From Nocardioides sp. zg-DK7169 (GTDB taxonomy: Bacteria; Actinomycetota; Actinomycetes; Propionibacteriales; Nocardioidaceae): DNA of 64,000 bases. The stretch is from positions 166,388 through 230,387 of the forward strand of contig NZ_JABJRA010000010.1 in assembly GCF_013155365.1 (NCBI RefSeq), read 5' to 3'. The position numbers and the translations under genes are program-made. The first letter of the stretch is position 1. Every line of letters starts with the position of its first letter. The notes below the pieces were generated by a model. The model was not told where the DNA came from. It searched no databases and was given only the letters and a program-made list of their open reading frames with translations. Of this stretch, positions 1-7,962 are shown in pieces.

Positions 1-2
1 TC

Positions 3-806
3 GTCCATCCGGGGGTGTACGTCGACCACACCGGGCCCCTGACGACCGACCAACGGCACTGGGCGGCGGTCCTCGCGATGGCGCCCGCTGCGCTGTCGCA
101 CGCCTCTGCCCTGGCCCTCGCTCTCGGCACCGCGCCCCCGGGCGTGATGCACGTGATGGTCGACCGCGACCGGACGGTCGCCGCGCCGCCCGGGGTGGTC
201 CGGCACCGGGTGGCCGGCTTCGAGACCAAGGTCCTCGCCGCAGCGTCCCCGCCGCGCCAGCGGCTCGAGGAGGCGGTGCTCGACGTGGCCGCCGAGGCCC
301 CTCGCGACCTGGACGCCGTGGCGGTGCTGTGCGAGGTCGTCGGCGCCCGTCGTACGACGCCGGCGCGCGTGCGGGCCGCGCTCGACGCCCGGAGCCGCCT
401 CGCGCGGCGCGCCCTCCTCGCCGGCGTGCTCGAGGACCTGGAGACGGGTGCGTGCTCCGTCTTGGAGCAGGGCTACCTGCGCCGCGTCGAGCGAGCCCAT
501 GGGCTGCCGGCCGCCGGGCGCCAGGTGCGGGCGTCGGGGCGGGGCAGCGTCCACCGCGACGTCGAGTACCGCCCGTGGGGGCTGGTGGTGGAGCTCGACG
601 GGCGGGCCTTCCACACCAGCGTGCGCGACCGGGCCCGCGACCTCGACCGGGACCTCGCCGCCGCCGTGGCCGGGCGGGACACGGTGCGGCTCGGCTGGGG
701 TCAGGTGTACGCCGGGTCCTGCGCGACGGCCACCGCGATCGGCACGCTGCTGCGGCGGCGTGGCTGGCCGGGCGAGGTGACCGCGTGCGCGGCCTGCGCC
801 CGCTGA
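3..806 (+). CDS. DUF559/AbiEi-like protein, 5' end outside window
   Basis: The reading frame is open to the left edge, so the start lies outside the window; the visible part begins V-H-P-G-V-Y-V-D-H-T-G. That 'GVYVDHTG' stretch resembles the segment after the N-terminal winged helix of AbiEi-like transcriptional regulators. The C-terminal third carries 'VVELDGRAFHTSVRDRARD' (visible residues about 195-215), the acidic/His pattern of DUF559, a Vsr/PD-(D/E)xK-type nuclease fold. It shares this architecture with the gene at 5326-6243. No AbiEii-like nucleotidyltransferase toxin is adjacent, so a working toxin-antitoxin role is not supported. Function is unknown; a DNA-binding protein with a nuclease-like tail is the most that can be said. 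Confidence 0.7.
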   Translation, partial: VHPGVYVDHTGPLTTDQRHWAAVLAMAPAALSHASALALALGTAPPGVMHVMVDRDRTVAAPPGVVRHRVAGFETKVLAAASPPRQRLEEAVLDVAAEAPRDLDAVAVLCEVVGARRTTPARVRAALDARSRLARRALLAGVLEDLETGACSVLEQGYLRRVERAHGLPAAGRQVRASGRGSVHRDVEYRPWGLVVELDGRAFHTSVRDRARDLDRDLAAAVAGRDTVRLGWGQVYAGSCATATAIGTLLRRRGWPGEVTACAACAR

Positions 807-810
807 GGGG

Positions 811-857
811 GACAGCGGTGCTCAGCTGTCAGCCGGTGACTGCGGCGCACCGCTGTC
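811..857. terminator. Bidirectional hairpin between convergent genes
   Basis: Perfect 11-bp arms GACAGCGGTGC (811-821) and GCACCGCTGTC (847-857) enclose a 25-nt loop. The hairpin lies between two convergent genes and its right arm includes the end of the response regulator stop codon. There is no U-tract, which is usual for actinobacterial terminators. Confidence 0.5.
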
Positions 858-1569
858 AGCCGACCAGCCCCGCGTCGTACGCCAGGACGACGAGCTGGAC
901 CCGGTCGCGGGATCCGGTCTTGGCCAGCAGCCGGCTGACGTGGGTCTTGACGGTGGCCTCGGCGACCACGAGCTCGGCGGCGACCTCGGTGTTGGACAGC
1001 CCGCGCCCGACGAGCACGAGCACCTCGCGCTCGCGCTCGGTGAGGGCGACCAGCCGCGGGTCCGGCGCCGAGCCGGCGCCGCCGGGCGCGCCGGGGTCGG
1101 GCAGCGTGGCGGCGAAGTGCTCGAGGAGGCGGCGGGTGGTGCTGGGCGCGACCACGGCGTCCCCGGCATGCACCGAGCGGATCGCGTTGAGCAGGTCCGG
1201 CGGGGTGGCGTCCTTGAGCAGGAAGGCGGCGGCGCCGGCCTTGATGGCGGCGAAGGCGTACTCGTCGAGGTCGAAGGTGGTCAGCACGATCACCCGCGGC
1301 CCGTCCGGCCGGGCGGCCAGGGCGCGGGTCGCCTCGACGCCGTCCATCCGCGGCATCCGCACGTCCATCAGCACCACGTCGGCTCGCGTCACGGCGAGCC
1401 GCTCGAGCGCCTCGGCGCCGTCGCCGGCCTCACCCACCACCTCCAGGTCCGGCTGGCTGTTGACCAGCATCGTGAACCCGGCACGCACCATCTGCTGGTC
1501 GTCGACGAGGAAGACGCGGATCGGATCGCTCACGGGGCCGTTCACAGGGCCGTTCGCAGGGCCACTCAT
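856..1569 (-). CDS. NarL/FixJ-family response regulator
   Basis: A 237-aa two-component response regulator. The receiver domain (about residues 17-135) has the acidic pair D23/D24, phospho-acceptor D69 in 'LMDVRMP', the T of 'LTTFD' and the K of 'LLKD'. A LuxR-type helix-turn-helix (about 170-225, 'LTEREREVLVLVGRGLSN') follows. The ATG at 1569 overlaps the upstream kinase stop as ATGA, so translation is coupled. This start adds a short GP(A/V)NGPV repeat before the receiver; a GTG at 1533 would remove it and is an alternative. The partner is the kinase at 1566-2747. The stimulus and target genes cannot be read from the sequence. Confidence 0.93.
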   Translation of the reverse strand: MSGPANGPVNGPVSDPIRVFLVDDQQMVRAGFTMLVNSQPDLEVVGEAGDGAEALERLAVTRADVVLMDVRMPRMDGVEATRALAARPDGPRVIVLTTFDLDEYAFAAIKAGAAAFLLKDATPPDLLNAIRSVHAGDAVVAPSTTRRLLEHFAATLPDPGAPGGAGSAPDPRLVALTEREREVLVLVGRGLSNTEVAAELVVAEATVKTHVSRLLAKTGSRDRVQLVVLAYDAGLVG

Positions 1570-2747
1570 AGGGGAAGCCTCGCCGACACCCGGAACCCGC
1601 CGCCCGGGCGGGGTCCCGCGACCAGCTCGCCGTCGTGCACCAGCACGCGCTCGCGCATGCCGACCAGCCCCAGGCCGCGGCCGTCGTCCGGTGTGGCGGC
1701 GCCGCGCCCGTCGTCCTCGACGACCACCTCGACGTCCGTGCCGACACACACCTCGACGCGCACCGCGGCGCCCGGACCGGCGTGCTTGCGGATGTTGGTG
1801 AGCGCCTCCTGCACGACGCGGTACGCCGTGAGCGCGATGCCGGGCGGGACCGGTACGCCGGGCTCGGGCAGGCGTGCCTCGACCCGGCCGCCGCCCCCGG
1901 TCCGCGCGGCGACCTCCTGGGCCTCGGCCACCAGCACCGCGATGTCATCGAGGCGCGGCTGGGGACGGGTGCCGGTCTCCCCGCCGGTGCGCAGCAGCCC
2001 GAGCAGCCGGCGCATCTCGGTGAGCGCCTCGCGCCCGGTCGCCGCCACCGTCTCCAGGGTGCGGGTGGCGACCGCCGGGTCGTGCTCGGCGGCGTAGCGG
2101 GCCCCGTCGGCCTGCACGACGATCACCGACAGGCCGTGCGCGACCACGTCGTGCATCTCCCGGGCGATCCGGGTGCGCTCCTCGGTGGCGGCCAGCTCGA
2201 CGCGCTGCGCGGCCTCGAGCTCGATGCGCTCGCCGCGCTCGACCAGCGCCGCGACGTACGCCTGCCGGGTGCGGCCCAGGGTGCCCAGCGCCCAGGCGGC
2301 GATGACGATCACCGACATCGTGATGATGTAGGAGACGGCGCCGGTGCGGTCGTTGTCGGAGTACGGCGCGAACCAGGAGTACGTCGCGGCCCAGGCGGCA
2401 CACAGGCCGACGCCGAGCGCGACCCAGGAGGCGAGGGCGTCGGCGTAGCGGGCGACCGCGTAGGTCGCGACCGGGAACGCGACCTGACCCCAAGTCGGCT
2501 CGTGGAGGACCACGGCCTGGAGCGCACTGACCCCGGCCACGGCCGCGAACACCGCGACCGGGCGGGAGCGGCGCCACAGCAGCGGCACCAGCTCGAGCAC
2601 CGTGAAGGTGACCGACCGGGCACTGAGGCCGCTGAGCGCCATCAGCGGGACCGGGAGCAGCAGGACCGCGACCAGCGTGCGGTCGAACCAGCGTCGCCCC
2701 CGCTCGTCGAGGCGCCAGGGCTGGCGCGGGGCGTGCAGAGGGTCCAC
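1566..2747 (-). CDS. DesK/NarX-type sensor histidine kinase
   Basis: A 393-aa membrane sensor kinase. The N-terminal half has several hydrophobic segments (about residues 20-160). A HisKA_3 dimerisation box, 'IAREMHDVVAHGLSVI', holds the phospho-accepting His. The HATPase_c domain shows the N-box 'VVQEALTNIRKHAG' and the glycine-rich 'DDGRGLGLVGMRERV'. Start chosen as the GTG at 2747, preceded by a GGTGG-like ribosome site; an upstream start would add an unconserved stretch. It is the first gene of a two-gene operon with the response regulator. The multi-TM input and lack of a large extracellular sensor suggest membrane-state or small-ligand sensing, which is inference. Confidence 0.9.
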   Translation of the reverse strand: MDPLHAPRQPWRLDERGRRWFDRTLVAVLLLPVPLMALSGLSARSVTFTVLELVPLLWRRSRPVAVFAAVAGVSALQAVVLHEPTWGQVAFPVATYAVARYADALASWVALGVGLCAAWAATYSWFAPYSDNDRTGAVSYIITMSVIVIAAWALGTLGRTRQAYVAALVERGERIELEAAQRVELAATEERTRIAREMHDVVAHGLSVIVVQADGARYAAEHDPAVATRTLETVAATGREALTEMRRLLGLLRTGGETGTRPQPRLDDIAVLVAEAQEVAARTGGGGRVEARLPEPGVPVPPGIALTAYRVVQEALTNIRKHAGPGAAVRVEVCVGTDVEVVVEDDGRGAATPDDGRGLGLVGMRERVLVHDGELVAGPRPGGGFRVSARLPL

Positions 2748-2839
2748 GGGACACCACCGTAGAGGCCTCGGCGCGCCGCCGCGTCCGACCACGGGATGAC
2801 CTCGTTCGGCGGCCGGTCGGTCCGGAGTAGGGTCGCGCC

Positions 2840-2998
2840 ATGACCAAGTGGGAGTACCTGACCGCGCCGATCCTGACGCACGCCGCCAAGCAGATCCTCG
2901 ACAACTTCGGGGCCGACGGCTGGGAGCTGGTGCAGATCGCGCCGGGGATGAACCCGGAGAACCTCGTCGGCTACTTCAAGCGCCCGATCGAGGGCTGA
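2840..2998 (+). CDS. DUF4177-like small protein
   Basis: A 52-aa protein, MTKWEYLTAPIL... with 'FGADGWELVQI' in the middle and 'YFKRP' near the end. The W-E-Y...G-W-E-L-V pattern is typical of the DUF4177 family of small cytosolic proteins. It sits 2 nt upstream of ridA, as in mycobacteria, where a similar small ORF precedes the RidA homologue (from memory, Rv3678A next to Rv3678c). It is probably the first gene of the 2840-5158 operon. Function unknown. Confidence 0.85.
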   Translation: MTKWEYLTAPILTHAAKQILDNFGADGWELVQIAPGMNPENLVGYFKRPIEG

Positions 2999-3000
2999 GC

Positions 3001-3474
3001 GTGAGCGCCGCGGAGGACCGCCTGGCCGAGCTCGGCCTGACCGTGCCCGACGTCCCCGCGCCGGTGGCGTCGTACGTCCCGGCCGTGCGCTCGGGCAACC
3101 ACGTCTTCACCTCCGGCCAGCTGCCGATGAGCGGCGGCGAGCTGAGCGTGACCGGCAAGGTGGGCGGCGAGGTGTCGGCCGAGGAGGCCTACGCCTGCGC
3201 CCAGCAGTGCGCGCTCAATGCGATCGCCGCGGTGAAGAGCGTGATCGGCGACCTCGACAAGGTCGTCCGGATCGTCAAGGTCGTCGCGTTCGTGTCCTCG
3301 ACGCCGGACTTCACCGGGCAGCCGCAGGTCGCCAACGGCGCCTCGGAACTGCTCGGTCAGGCCTTCGGCGAGGCCGGGCTGCACGCCCGGTCCGCGGTGG
3401 GCGTGCCCTCGCTGCCGCTGGACGCGCCGGTCGAGGTCGAGATCCTGGTCGAGGTCGCCCCCGAGGCGAGCTGA
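3001..3474 (+). CDS. ridA: RidA/YjgF-family deaminase
   Basis: A 157-aa protein starting at GTG 3001, directly after the small upstream gene. RidA-family members hydrolyse reactive enamine/imine intermediates from PLP enzymes. The sequence shows the family pattern 'VFTSGQLPM', 'AEEAYACAQQCALNAIAAV', 'VVRIVKVVAFVSS' and the C-terminal 'ARSAVGVPSLPLDAPVEVE', which holds the conserved Arg that binds the substrate carboxylate in active members. Its stop overlaps the next ATG by one base (TGATG). The order RidA then metallo-beta-lactamase is the mycobacterial Rv3678c-Rv3677c order, with a NUDIX gene between them here. Confidence 0.93.
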   Translation: MSAAEDRLAELGLTVPDVPAPVASYVPAVRSGNHVFTSGQLPMSGGELSVTGKVGGEVSAEEAYACAQQCALNAIAAVKSVIGDLDKVVRIVKVVAFVSSTPDFTGQPQVANGASELLGQAFGEAGLHARSAVGVPSLPLDAPVEVEILVEVAPEAS

Positions 3475-4352
3475 TGCGCATCCCGCTGCCGCCGGTGCCG
3501 CTGCCGGCACACGTCGTCGAGGCCGCCCGGGAGTACGACGAGGGCGGGCGCGAGCCGGTCGCCCCCCGCGACGCGGCGACGGTGATCCTGCTGCGTCCGT
3601 GCGCTCCGGGGTCCGGGCAGGGCCCGGAGGTCTACTACATGCGCCGCCAGGTCTCGATGGACTTCGCCGCCGGGATGGCGGTCTACCCCGGCGGCGGGGT
3701 GGACCCGCGCGACTTCGACGCCGACGTGGCCTGGGCCGGCCCGGGGCCGCAGGACTGGGCCGCGCGCCTGGGCTGCGACGCCGACACCGCCCGGGCGCTG
3801 GTGTGCGCGGCGGTGCGGGAGACCTTCGAGGAGTCCGGGGTCCTGCTCGCCGGGGCCTCCCCGGACGAGGTGGTCGCGGACACCACCGGCGCGGACTGGG
3901 AGGCCGACCGGGTCGCCCTGGAGACCCGCGAGCTGGCGATGACCGACTTCCTCAACCGGCGCGGGCTGGTGCTTCGCACCGACCTGCTCGGGGTCTGGGA
4001 CGCCTGGCTGACGCCGGTCTTCGAGCCGAAGCGGTTCCGCACCTGGTTCTTCGTCGCCGCGCTGCCGGCCGGGCAGCTGACCCGCGACGTCTCCTCGGAG
4101 TCGTCCTCGGTCACCTGGCTCCCGGCCCGGGTCGCCGCGGCGCAGGCCGACGCCGGCGAGCTGGCGCTGATGCCCCCGACGTACCTCACCAGCCTGGAGG
4201 TCGGCGTCCACGACAGCCCCGAGGAGGTGCTGGCGGTGGCGTCGAGCCGTGCGGTGGAGATGTTCACCCCGTCGGTGGAGCCGCTCGGCGACACCTGGAC
4301 CCTGTCGATGCCCGATCGGCTGCGCGGGCTGGTCGCGGAGCGACGCCGGTGA
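3474..4352 (+). CDS. NUDIX hydrolase
   Basis: A 292-aa NUDIX-superfamily hydrolase, expected to cleave a nucleoside diphosphate linked to another moiety X. The Nudix signature is present but stretched: 'AVYPGGGVDPRDF' is followed about 40 residues later by 'AAVRETFEESGVLLAG', which supplies the REx2EExG metal-binding helix. The insertion between the glycines and the helix is typical of the long actinobacterial/NUDT19-like subfamily. It starts on the last base of the ridA stop and ends in a GTGA overlap with the next gene, so all three are coupled. The true substrate is not predictable. Confidence 0.88.
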   Translation: MRIPLPPVPLPAHVVEAAREYDEGGREPVAPRDAATVILLRPCAPGSGQGPEVYYMRRQVSMDFAAGMAVYPGGGVDPRDFDADVAWAGPGPQDWAARLGCDADTARALVCAAVRETFEESGVLLAGASPDEVVADTTGADWEADRVALETRELAMTDFLNRRGLVLRTDLLGVWDAWLTPVFEPKRFRTWFFVAALPAGQLTRDVSSESSSVTWLPARVAAAQADAGELALMPPTYLTSLEVGVHDSPEEVLAVASSRAVEMFTPSVEPLGDTWTLSMPDRLRGLVAERRR

Positions 4353-5158
4353 GCGCCTGGACCGGTGGGAGCTACCCGCCCCGCGCCGAGTGCCTGCTCG
4401 CGCCCAACCCCGGCATCATGACCCTCGACGGCACCAACACCTGGGTGCTACGCGAGCCCGGCGCGGACCGCGCGGTCGTCATCGACCCCGGCCCGGTCGA
4501 CCACGGCCACCTCGAGCGGCTGGTCGAGGAGGTCGGCGAGGTGGGGCTGGTGCTGCTGACCCACCACCACTTCGACCACGCCGAGGTCGCCGAGGAGCTC
4601 GCGCGGCGCACCGGCAGCGCGGTGCGGGCCTTCGACCCGGCCTACTGCTTCCGGGCGGACCCGCTCGGCGACGGCGAGGAGCTCGACGTCGACGGGCTGC
4701 GGCTGCGGGCCCTGCACACCCCGGGCCACACCGCGGACTCGATGTCCTTCGTGCTGCCCGCGCAACGCGCGCTGCTCACCGGCGACATGGTCCTCGGCCG
4801 CGGCACCACCGTGGTCGCGCACCCCGACGGCCAGCTGGGTCCCTACTTCTCCTCCATCGAGACCATGCGCTCGCTGGTCGAGGCCGGCGAGGTCGACACC
4901 GTCTGGCCGGCCCACGGCCCGGTGCTCCCGGACGCCGCGGGGGTGCTGGACTTCTACCTCGCCCACCGCCGCGAGCGGCTCGCCCAGGTCGAGGACGCCG
5001 TGCGGGAGCTCGGTGCCCAGCCGCACCCCGAGGGCCTCGCCGCCGACGAGCTCCCGCGCCGCGTCGTGGAGATCGTCTACGCCGACGTCGACCCCGTCCT
5101 CTGGGATGCCGCCGAGCTCTCCGTCCGCGCCCAGCTGGCGTACCTCGCCGCCCGTTGA
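4349..5158 (+). CDS. Metallo-beta-lactamase fold hydrolase
   Basis: A 269-aa MBL-fold hydrolase. The zinc motif 'THHHFDH' is at about residues 71-77 (HxHxDH), followed by 'LHTPGHTADSMSF', the Asp of 'LLTGDMVLG' and the late His of 'WPAHGPVL'. A C-terminal helical region (about 215-265) resembles the winged-helix tail of LACTB2/Rv3677c-like proteins. Members of this branch include glyoxalase-II-like enzymes and endoribonucleases, so the substrate is uncertain. GTG 4349 overlaps the NUDIX stop (GTGA). The stop codon lies inside the first unit of the 21-bp repeat array that follows. Confidence 0.88.
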   Translation: MSAWTGGSYPPRAECLLAPNPGIMTLDGTNTWVLREPGADRAVVIDPGPVDHGHLERLVEEVGEVGLVLLTHHHFDHAEVAEELARRTGSAVRAFDPAYCFRADPLGDGEELDVDGLRLRALHTPGHTADSMSFVLPAQRALLTGDMVLGRGTTVVAHPDGQLGPYFSSIETMRSLVEAGEVDTVWPAHGPVLPDAAGVLDFYLAHRRERLAQVEDAVRELGAQPHPEGLAADELPRRVVEIVYADVDPVLWDAAELSVRAQLAYLAAR

Positions 5159-5230
5159 GTCGAGACCTCTGACGGTTGAGTCGAGACTCGGGACGCTCGA
5201 GTCGAGACTTCTGACCGGTTGAGTCGCGAG
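5154..5230 (+). repeat. 21-bp tandem repeat array, left copy
   Basis: Four units beginning GTTGAGTCGAGAC or close variants, at 5154, 5175, 5196 and 5218 (period 21-22 bp). The inverted counterpart, also period 21, lies at 6251-6327 on the other side of the DUF559-like gene. Confidence 0.85.
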
Positions 5231-5325
5231 CCGCGGGTCGTCCACCGGAGGCCCCCGGGGCGCGTCCTCCACAGTCCATGACCTCGCCGCGGCTGAGGGC
5301 GTCCGGGCGGGGCGATCGTCGGGTG

Positions 5326-6243
5326 ATGGACCTGCCCGCGCTGCCGTGGCCCGACGAGCCCTTCTCGAGGGCGGACCTGACCGCCCGCGCCGTACCGCTG
5401 TCCCGGCTGCGCCGGGCGATCCGCAACGGCGAGGTGCGTCCCGTGGTGCGCGGTGTCTACGCGGCGTCGCACCTCGAGGACACCCTCGAGCTGCGAGCGC
5501 GCGCCCTCGCGCGGGGGGCCTCGCCCCACCAGGTCGTCACGGACCGTACGGCGGCCTGGCTCCACGGCGTCGACGCCCACGTGCACGGCGAGCACGACGG
5601 CGTGCCGGACGTCGAGATGTGCGCCCTGCGCCGGCACGCCCCGACGAAGGCGCTCGGTGCGGACGGGCGCACGCGGGACCTGTCGCCTCAGGACGTGATG
5701 ACGCTGCACGGCGTCCTGGTGACGACCCCGCTGCGGACTGCCCTCGATCTCGGCTGCTGCCTGCGGCGCCGCGAGGCGTTCGCCGTCCTCACGCAGATGG
5801 CCCGGACCCACGGGCTGACGCGCGAGGACTACGTGCGCGGGCTCGCGCGCTATCGACGTCGTCGTGGTGTCGTGCAGCTGCGCGAGCTCGTCAGCCACGT
5901 CGATCCCCGCGTGGAGTCGCAGCGCGAGGCGTGGGTGCTGCTGGAGATCGTGGACGCGGGCCTCCCGGCGCCCGAGCCGCAGGTCTGGGTCGAGGTCGAC
6001 GGCGTACCGACGTACCGCCTGGACCTCGTCTACCGCCGGCGCCGTGTGTGCGTCGAGTACGACGGCGAGGAGGCGCACCGCGGCCGGGAGGAGTACGACG
6101 CGGAACGCCGCAGGTGGCTGCGTGACGACGGCTGGGCGGTCATCGTGGTCCGGCGGGGCGACTTCGGCGACGACGCGTCGCAACGGTGGCTCGCCGAGCT
6201 GCGGAGCGCGCTGGCGACGGCGTACTCCAACCGCCGCTGGTGA
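5326..6243 (+). CDS. AbiEi-like wHTH plus DUF559 nuclease-fold protein
   Basis: A 305-aa protein. Residues about 10-50 ('FSRADLTARAVPLSRLRRAI...VVRGVYA') match the N-terminal winged helix of AbiEi-like antitoxin/regulator proteins. The C-terminal region (about 195-300) is DUF559/Vsr-like, with 'RLDLVY', 'VEYDGEEAH' and 'RRRWLRDDGWAVIVV', i.e. the D...ExDG...H pattern of a PD-(D/E)xK-type fold. Start taken as ATG 5326, just before the conserved region; ATG 5278 would add 16 unconserved residues. No toxin-like partner is adjacent. The gene lies exactly between two inverted 21-bp tandem repeat arrays, unlike its neighbours. Function unknown; possibly a mobile or stress-linked DNA-processing protein, by inference. 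Confidence 0.75.
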   Translation: MDLPALPWPDEPFSRADLTARAVPLSRLRRAIRNGEVRPVVRGVYAASHLEDTLELRARALARGASPHQVVTDRTAAWLHGVDAHVHGEHDGVPDVEMCALRRHAPTKALGADGRTRDLSPQDVMTLHGVLVTTPLRTALDLGCCLRRREAFAVLTQMARTHGLTREDYVRGLARYRRRRGVVQLRELVSHVDPRVESQREAWVLLEIVDAGLPAPEPQVWVEVDGVPTYRLDLVYRRRRVCVEYDGEEAHRGREEYDAERRRWLRDDGWAVIVVRRGDFGDDASQRWLAELRSALATAYSNRRW

Positions 6244-6250
6244 CCAGAGC

Positions 6251-6327
6251 TCTCGACTCGACCGGTCAGAACTCTCGACTCGAGCGTCAGAACTCTCGAC
6301 TCGAGCGTCAGAACTCTCGACTCAACC
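6251..6327 (-). repeat. 21-bp tandem repeat array, right inverted copy
   Basis: Four units starting TCTCGACTC at 6251, 6273, 6294 and 6315, period 21 bp. It is the reverse complement of the array at 5154-5230, so the pair forms a large inverted repeat around the DUF559-like gene. Confidence 0.85.
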
Positions 6328-6390
6328 CCACCTCAGACGGGAGAAGGGCCCACCTCAACCGTGAGGCGGGCCCAGCTCGATGTCGGGGGA

Positions 6391-7068
6391 TCAGCGGGCG
6401 CGGCGGCCCAGGCGCTCGATGTCGAGGATGACGACGGAGCGGGGCTCGAGGCGGACCCAGCCGCGCGAGGCGAAGTCGGCGAGCGCCTTGTTGACCGTCT
6501 CGCGGGAGGCGCCGACCAGCTGGGCGAGCTCCTCCTGGGTGAGGTCGTGGTGGACGTGGACGCCGTCGTCGGCGGTGCGGCCGAAGCGGTCGGCGAGGTC
6601 GAGCAGCGCCTTCGCCACGCGGCCGGGGACGTCGGAGAAGACCAGGTCGGCCACGACGTCGTTGGCCTTGCGCAGCCGGCTGGCCAGCTGGGTGAGCAGG
6701 CCACGGGCGACGACCGGGCGGCCCTCGAGCCAGCGCAGCAGGTCCTCGTGGGAGAGGGAGGCGAACGACGCGTCGGTCACCGCGGTCACCGTCGCGGAGC
6801 GCGGGCCCGGGTCGAAGAGCGACAGCTCGCCGAACATCTGGCCGGGGCCGAGGATCGCGAGCAGGTTCTCCCGGCCGTCGGAGGAGGTGCGGCCGAGCTT
6901 CACCTTGCCGTCGAGGACGACGTAGAGCTTGTCGCCCGAGTCGCCCTCATGGAAGAGCACGTCACCACGGCGGAGGCGGGACTCGGTCATCGAGCTGCGC
7001 AGCGCCGTGGCCGCCTCGTCGTCCAGCGCACTGAAAAGCGGGGCTTGACGAAGTACGTCGTTGTCCAC
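6391..7068 (-). CDS. crp: Crp/Fnr-family transcription regulator (GlxR/Crp type)
   Basis: A 225-aa cAMP-receptor-type global regulator. The cyclic-nucleotide domain (about 10-120) has the phosphate-binding cassette 'GELSLFDPGPRSATV', with E81 and R90/S91 where cAMP-binding Crp proteins contact ligand. The C-terminal winged helix includes 'LTQEELAQLVGASRETVNKAL' (about 171-191). It starts at GTG 7068 behind a strong AAGGAGGA site. The position beside nth matches mycobacterial Rv3676 and Rv3674c. Candidate binding sites are seen upstream at 7122-7137, before the acetate symporter operon (18120-18135) and, more weakly, before hppA (49856-49871). Confidence 0.95.
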   Translation of the reverse strand: MDNDVLRQAPLFSALDDEAATALRSSMTESRLRRGDVLFHEGDSGDKLYVVLDGKVKLGRTSSDGRENLLAILGPGQMFGELSLFDPGPRSATVTAVTDASFASLSHEDLLRWLEGRPVVARGLLTQLASRLRKANDVVADLVFSDVPGRVAKALLDLADRFGRTADDGVHVHHDLTQEELAQLVGASRETVNKALADFASRGWVRLEPRSVVILDIERLGRRAR

Positions 7069-7121
7069 GGATCCTCCTTCGGTGCGCCCGCCTGGCGTGC
7101 GGGCATCGATCGAATCCTACG

Positions 7122-7137
7122 CGTGCGGTTTCTCACA
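7122..7137. promoter_or_regulatory. Candidate Crp site between crp and nth
   Basis: CGTGCGGTTTCTCACA compared with TGTGA-N6-TCACA: the right half is perfect and the left half has two mismatches. It lies 53 bp upstream of crp and 108 bp upstream of nth, where autoregulation would be expected. Confidence 0.4.
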
Positions 7138-7245
7138 GCCATATCGGCGCAATAACCGGCGCGCCGCAGCGACCTCGGGAGAGGCTCGCGCGCGCCGCCG
7201 GGCGGGGCCGCGTGCGGTGTCATCGCCCCGCCGTACCCTAGGCCC

Positions 7246-7962
7246 GTGCCCGCTGCCGTACCACTGACGCGCCCCGACACCTCGCTTGTCCGACGCGCCC
7301 GCAAGATCGGGCGCGTGCTCGCCGAGACCTACCCCGACGCGCACTGCGAGCTCGACTTCGAGAACCCCTTCGAGCTCCTCGTGGTGACCGTTCTCTCGGC
7401 GCAGACCACCGACCGCCGCGTCAACGCGGTGCGCCCGGTCCTGTTCGGCGCCTACCCCGACCCCGCCTCGATGGCGCAGGCCGAGCGCGAGGACCTCGAG
7501 CGCATCGTCGGCCCGCTCGGGTTCTTCCGGGCCAAGACCGAGTCGCTGCTCAAGCTCTCCGCGGCCCTGGTCGCCGACCACGGCGGCGAGGTGCCGGGCA
7601 GCCTCGACGACCTGGTCAAGCTCCCGGGCGTGGGCCGCAAGACCGCCAACGTCGTGCTCGGCAACGCCTTCGGGGTCCCGGGCATCACCGTCGACACCCA
7701 CTTCGGCCGGCTGGTGCGCCGCTTCGGCCTCACCGACGAGACCGACCCGGTCAAGGTCGAGCACGCGATCGGCGCGCTCTACCCCAAGCGCGACTGGACG
7801 ATGCTGTCGCACCACGTCATCTGGCACGGCCGCCGCCGCTGCCACGCCAAGCGGCCCGCCTGCGGCGCCTGCCCGATCGCGCGCTGGTGCCCGTCGTACG
7901 GCGAGGGCCCGACCGACCCCGTCGTCGCCGAGGCGCTCGTGCGCACCCAGGGCCCGGCGTGA
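7246..7962 (+). CDS. nth: Endonuclease III (DNA glycosylase/AP lyase)
   Basis: A 238-aa base-excision repair enzyme that removes oxidised pyrimidines and nicks AP sites. The helix-hairpin-helix '[13 protein letters not shown]' (about 126-138) holds catalytic K132, and D150 lies in 'ITVDTHFGR'. The [4Fe-4S] ligands are C199, C206, C209 and C215 (C-x6-C-x2-C-x5-C). GTG 7246 directly follows a TACCCTAGG-like -10 region, so the mRNA may be leaderless. It is the first gene of a four-gene coupled operon (nth, tlpA-like, CoA NUDIX, marP) in the Rv3674c-Rv3671c order. Confidence 0.97.
   Translation: MPAAVPLTRPDTSLVRRARKIGRVLAETYPDAHCELDFENPFELLVVTVLSAQTTDRRVNAVRPVLFGAYPDPASMAQAEREDLERIVGPLGFFRAKTESLLKLSAALVADHGGEVPGSLDDLVKLPGVGRKTANVVLGNAFGVPGITVDTHFGRLVRRFGLTDETDPVKVEHAIGALYPKRDWTMLSHHVIWHGRRRCHAKRPACGACPIARWCPSYGEGPTDPVVAEALVRTQGPA

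Noticed and set aside
5326..6243. A complete AbiE toxin-antitoxin system
   Set aside because: There is no AbiEii nucleotidyltransferase gene next to it; neighbours are repeats, an MBL gene and crp.
5154..6327. CRISPR array from the 21-bp repeats
   Set aside because: Repeat units are contiguous with no unique spacers, and there are no cas genes.
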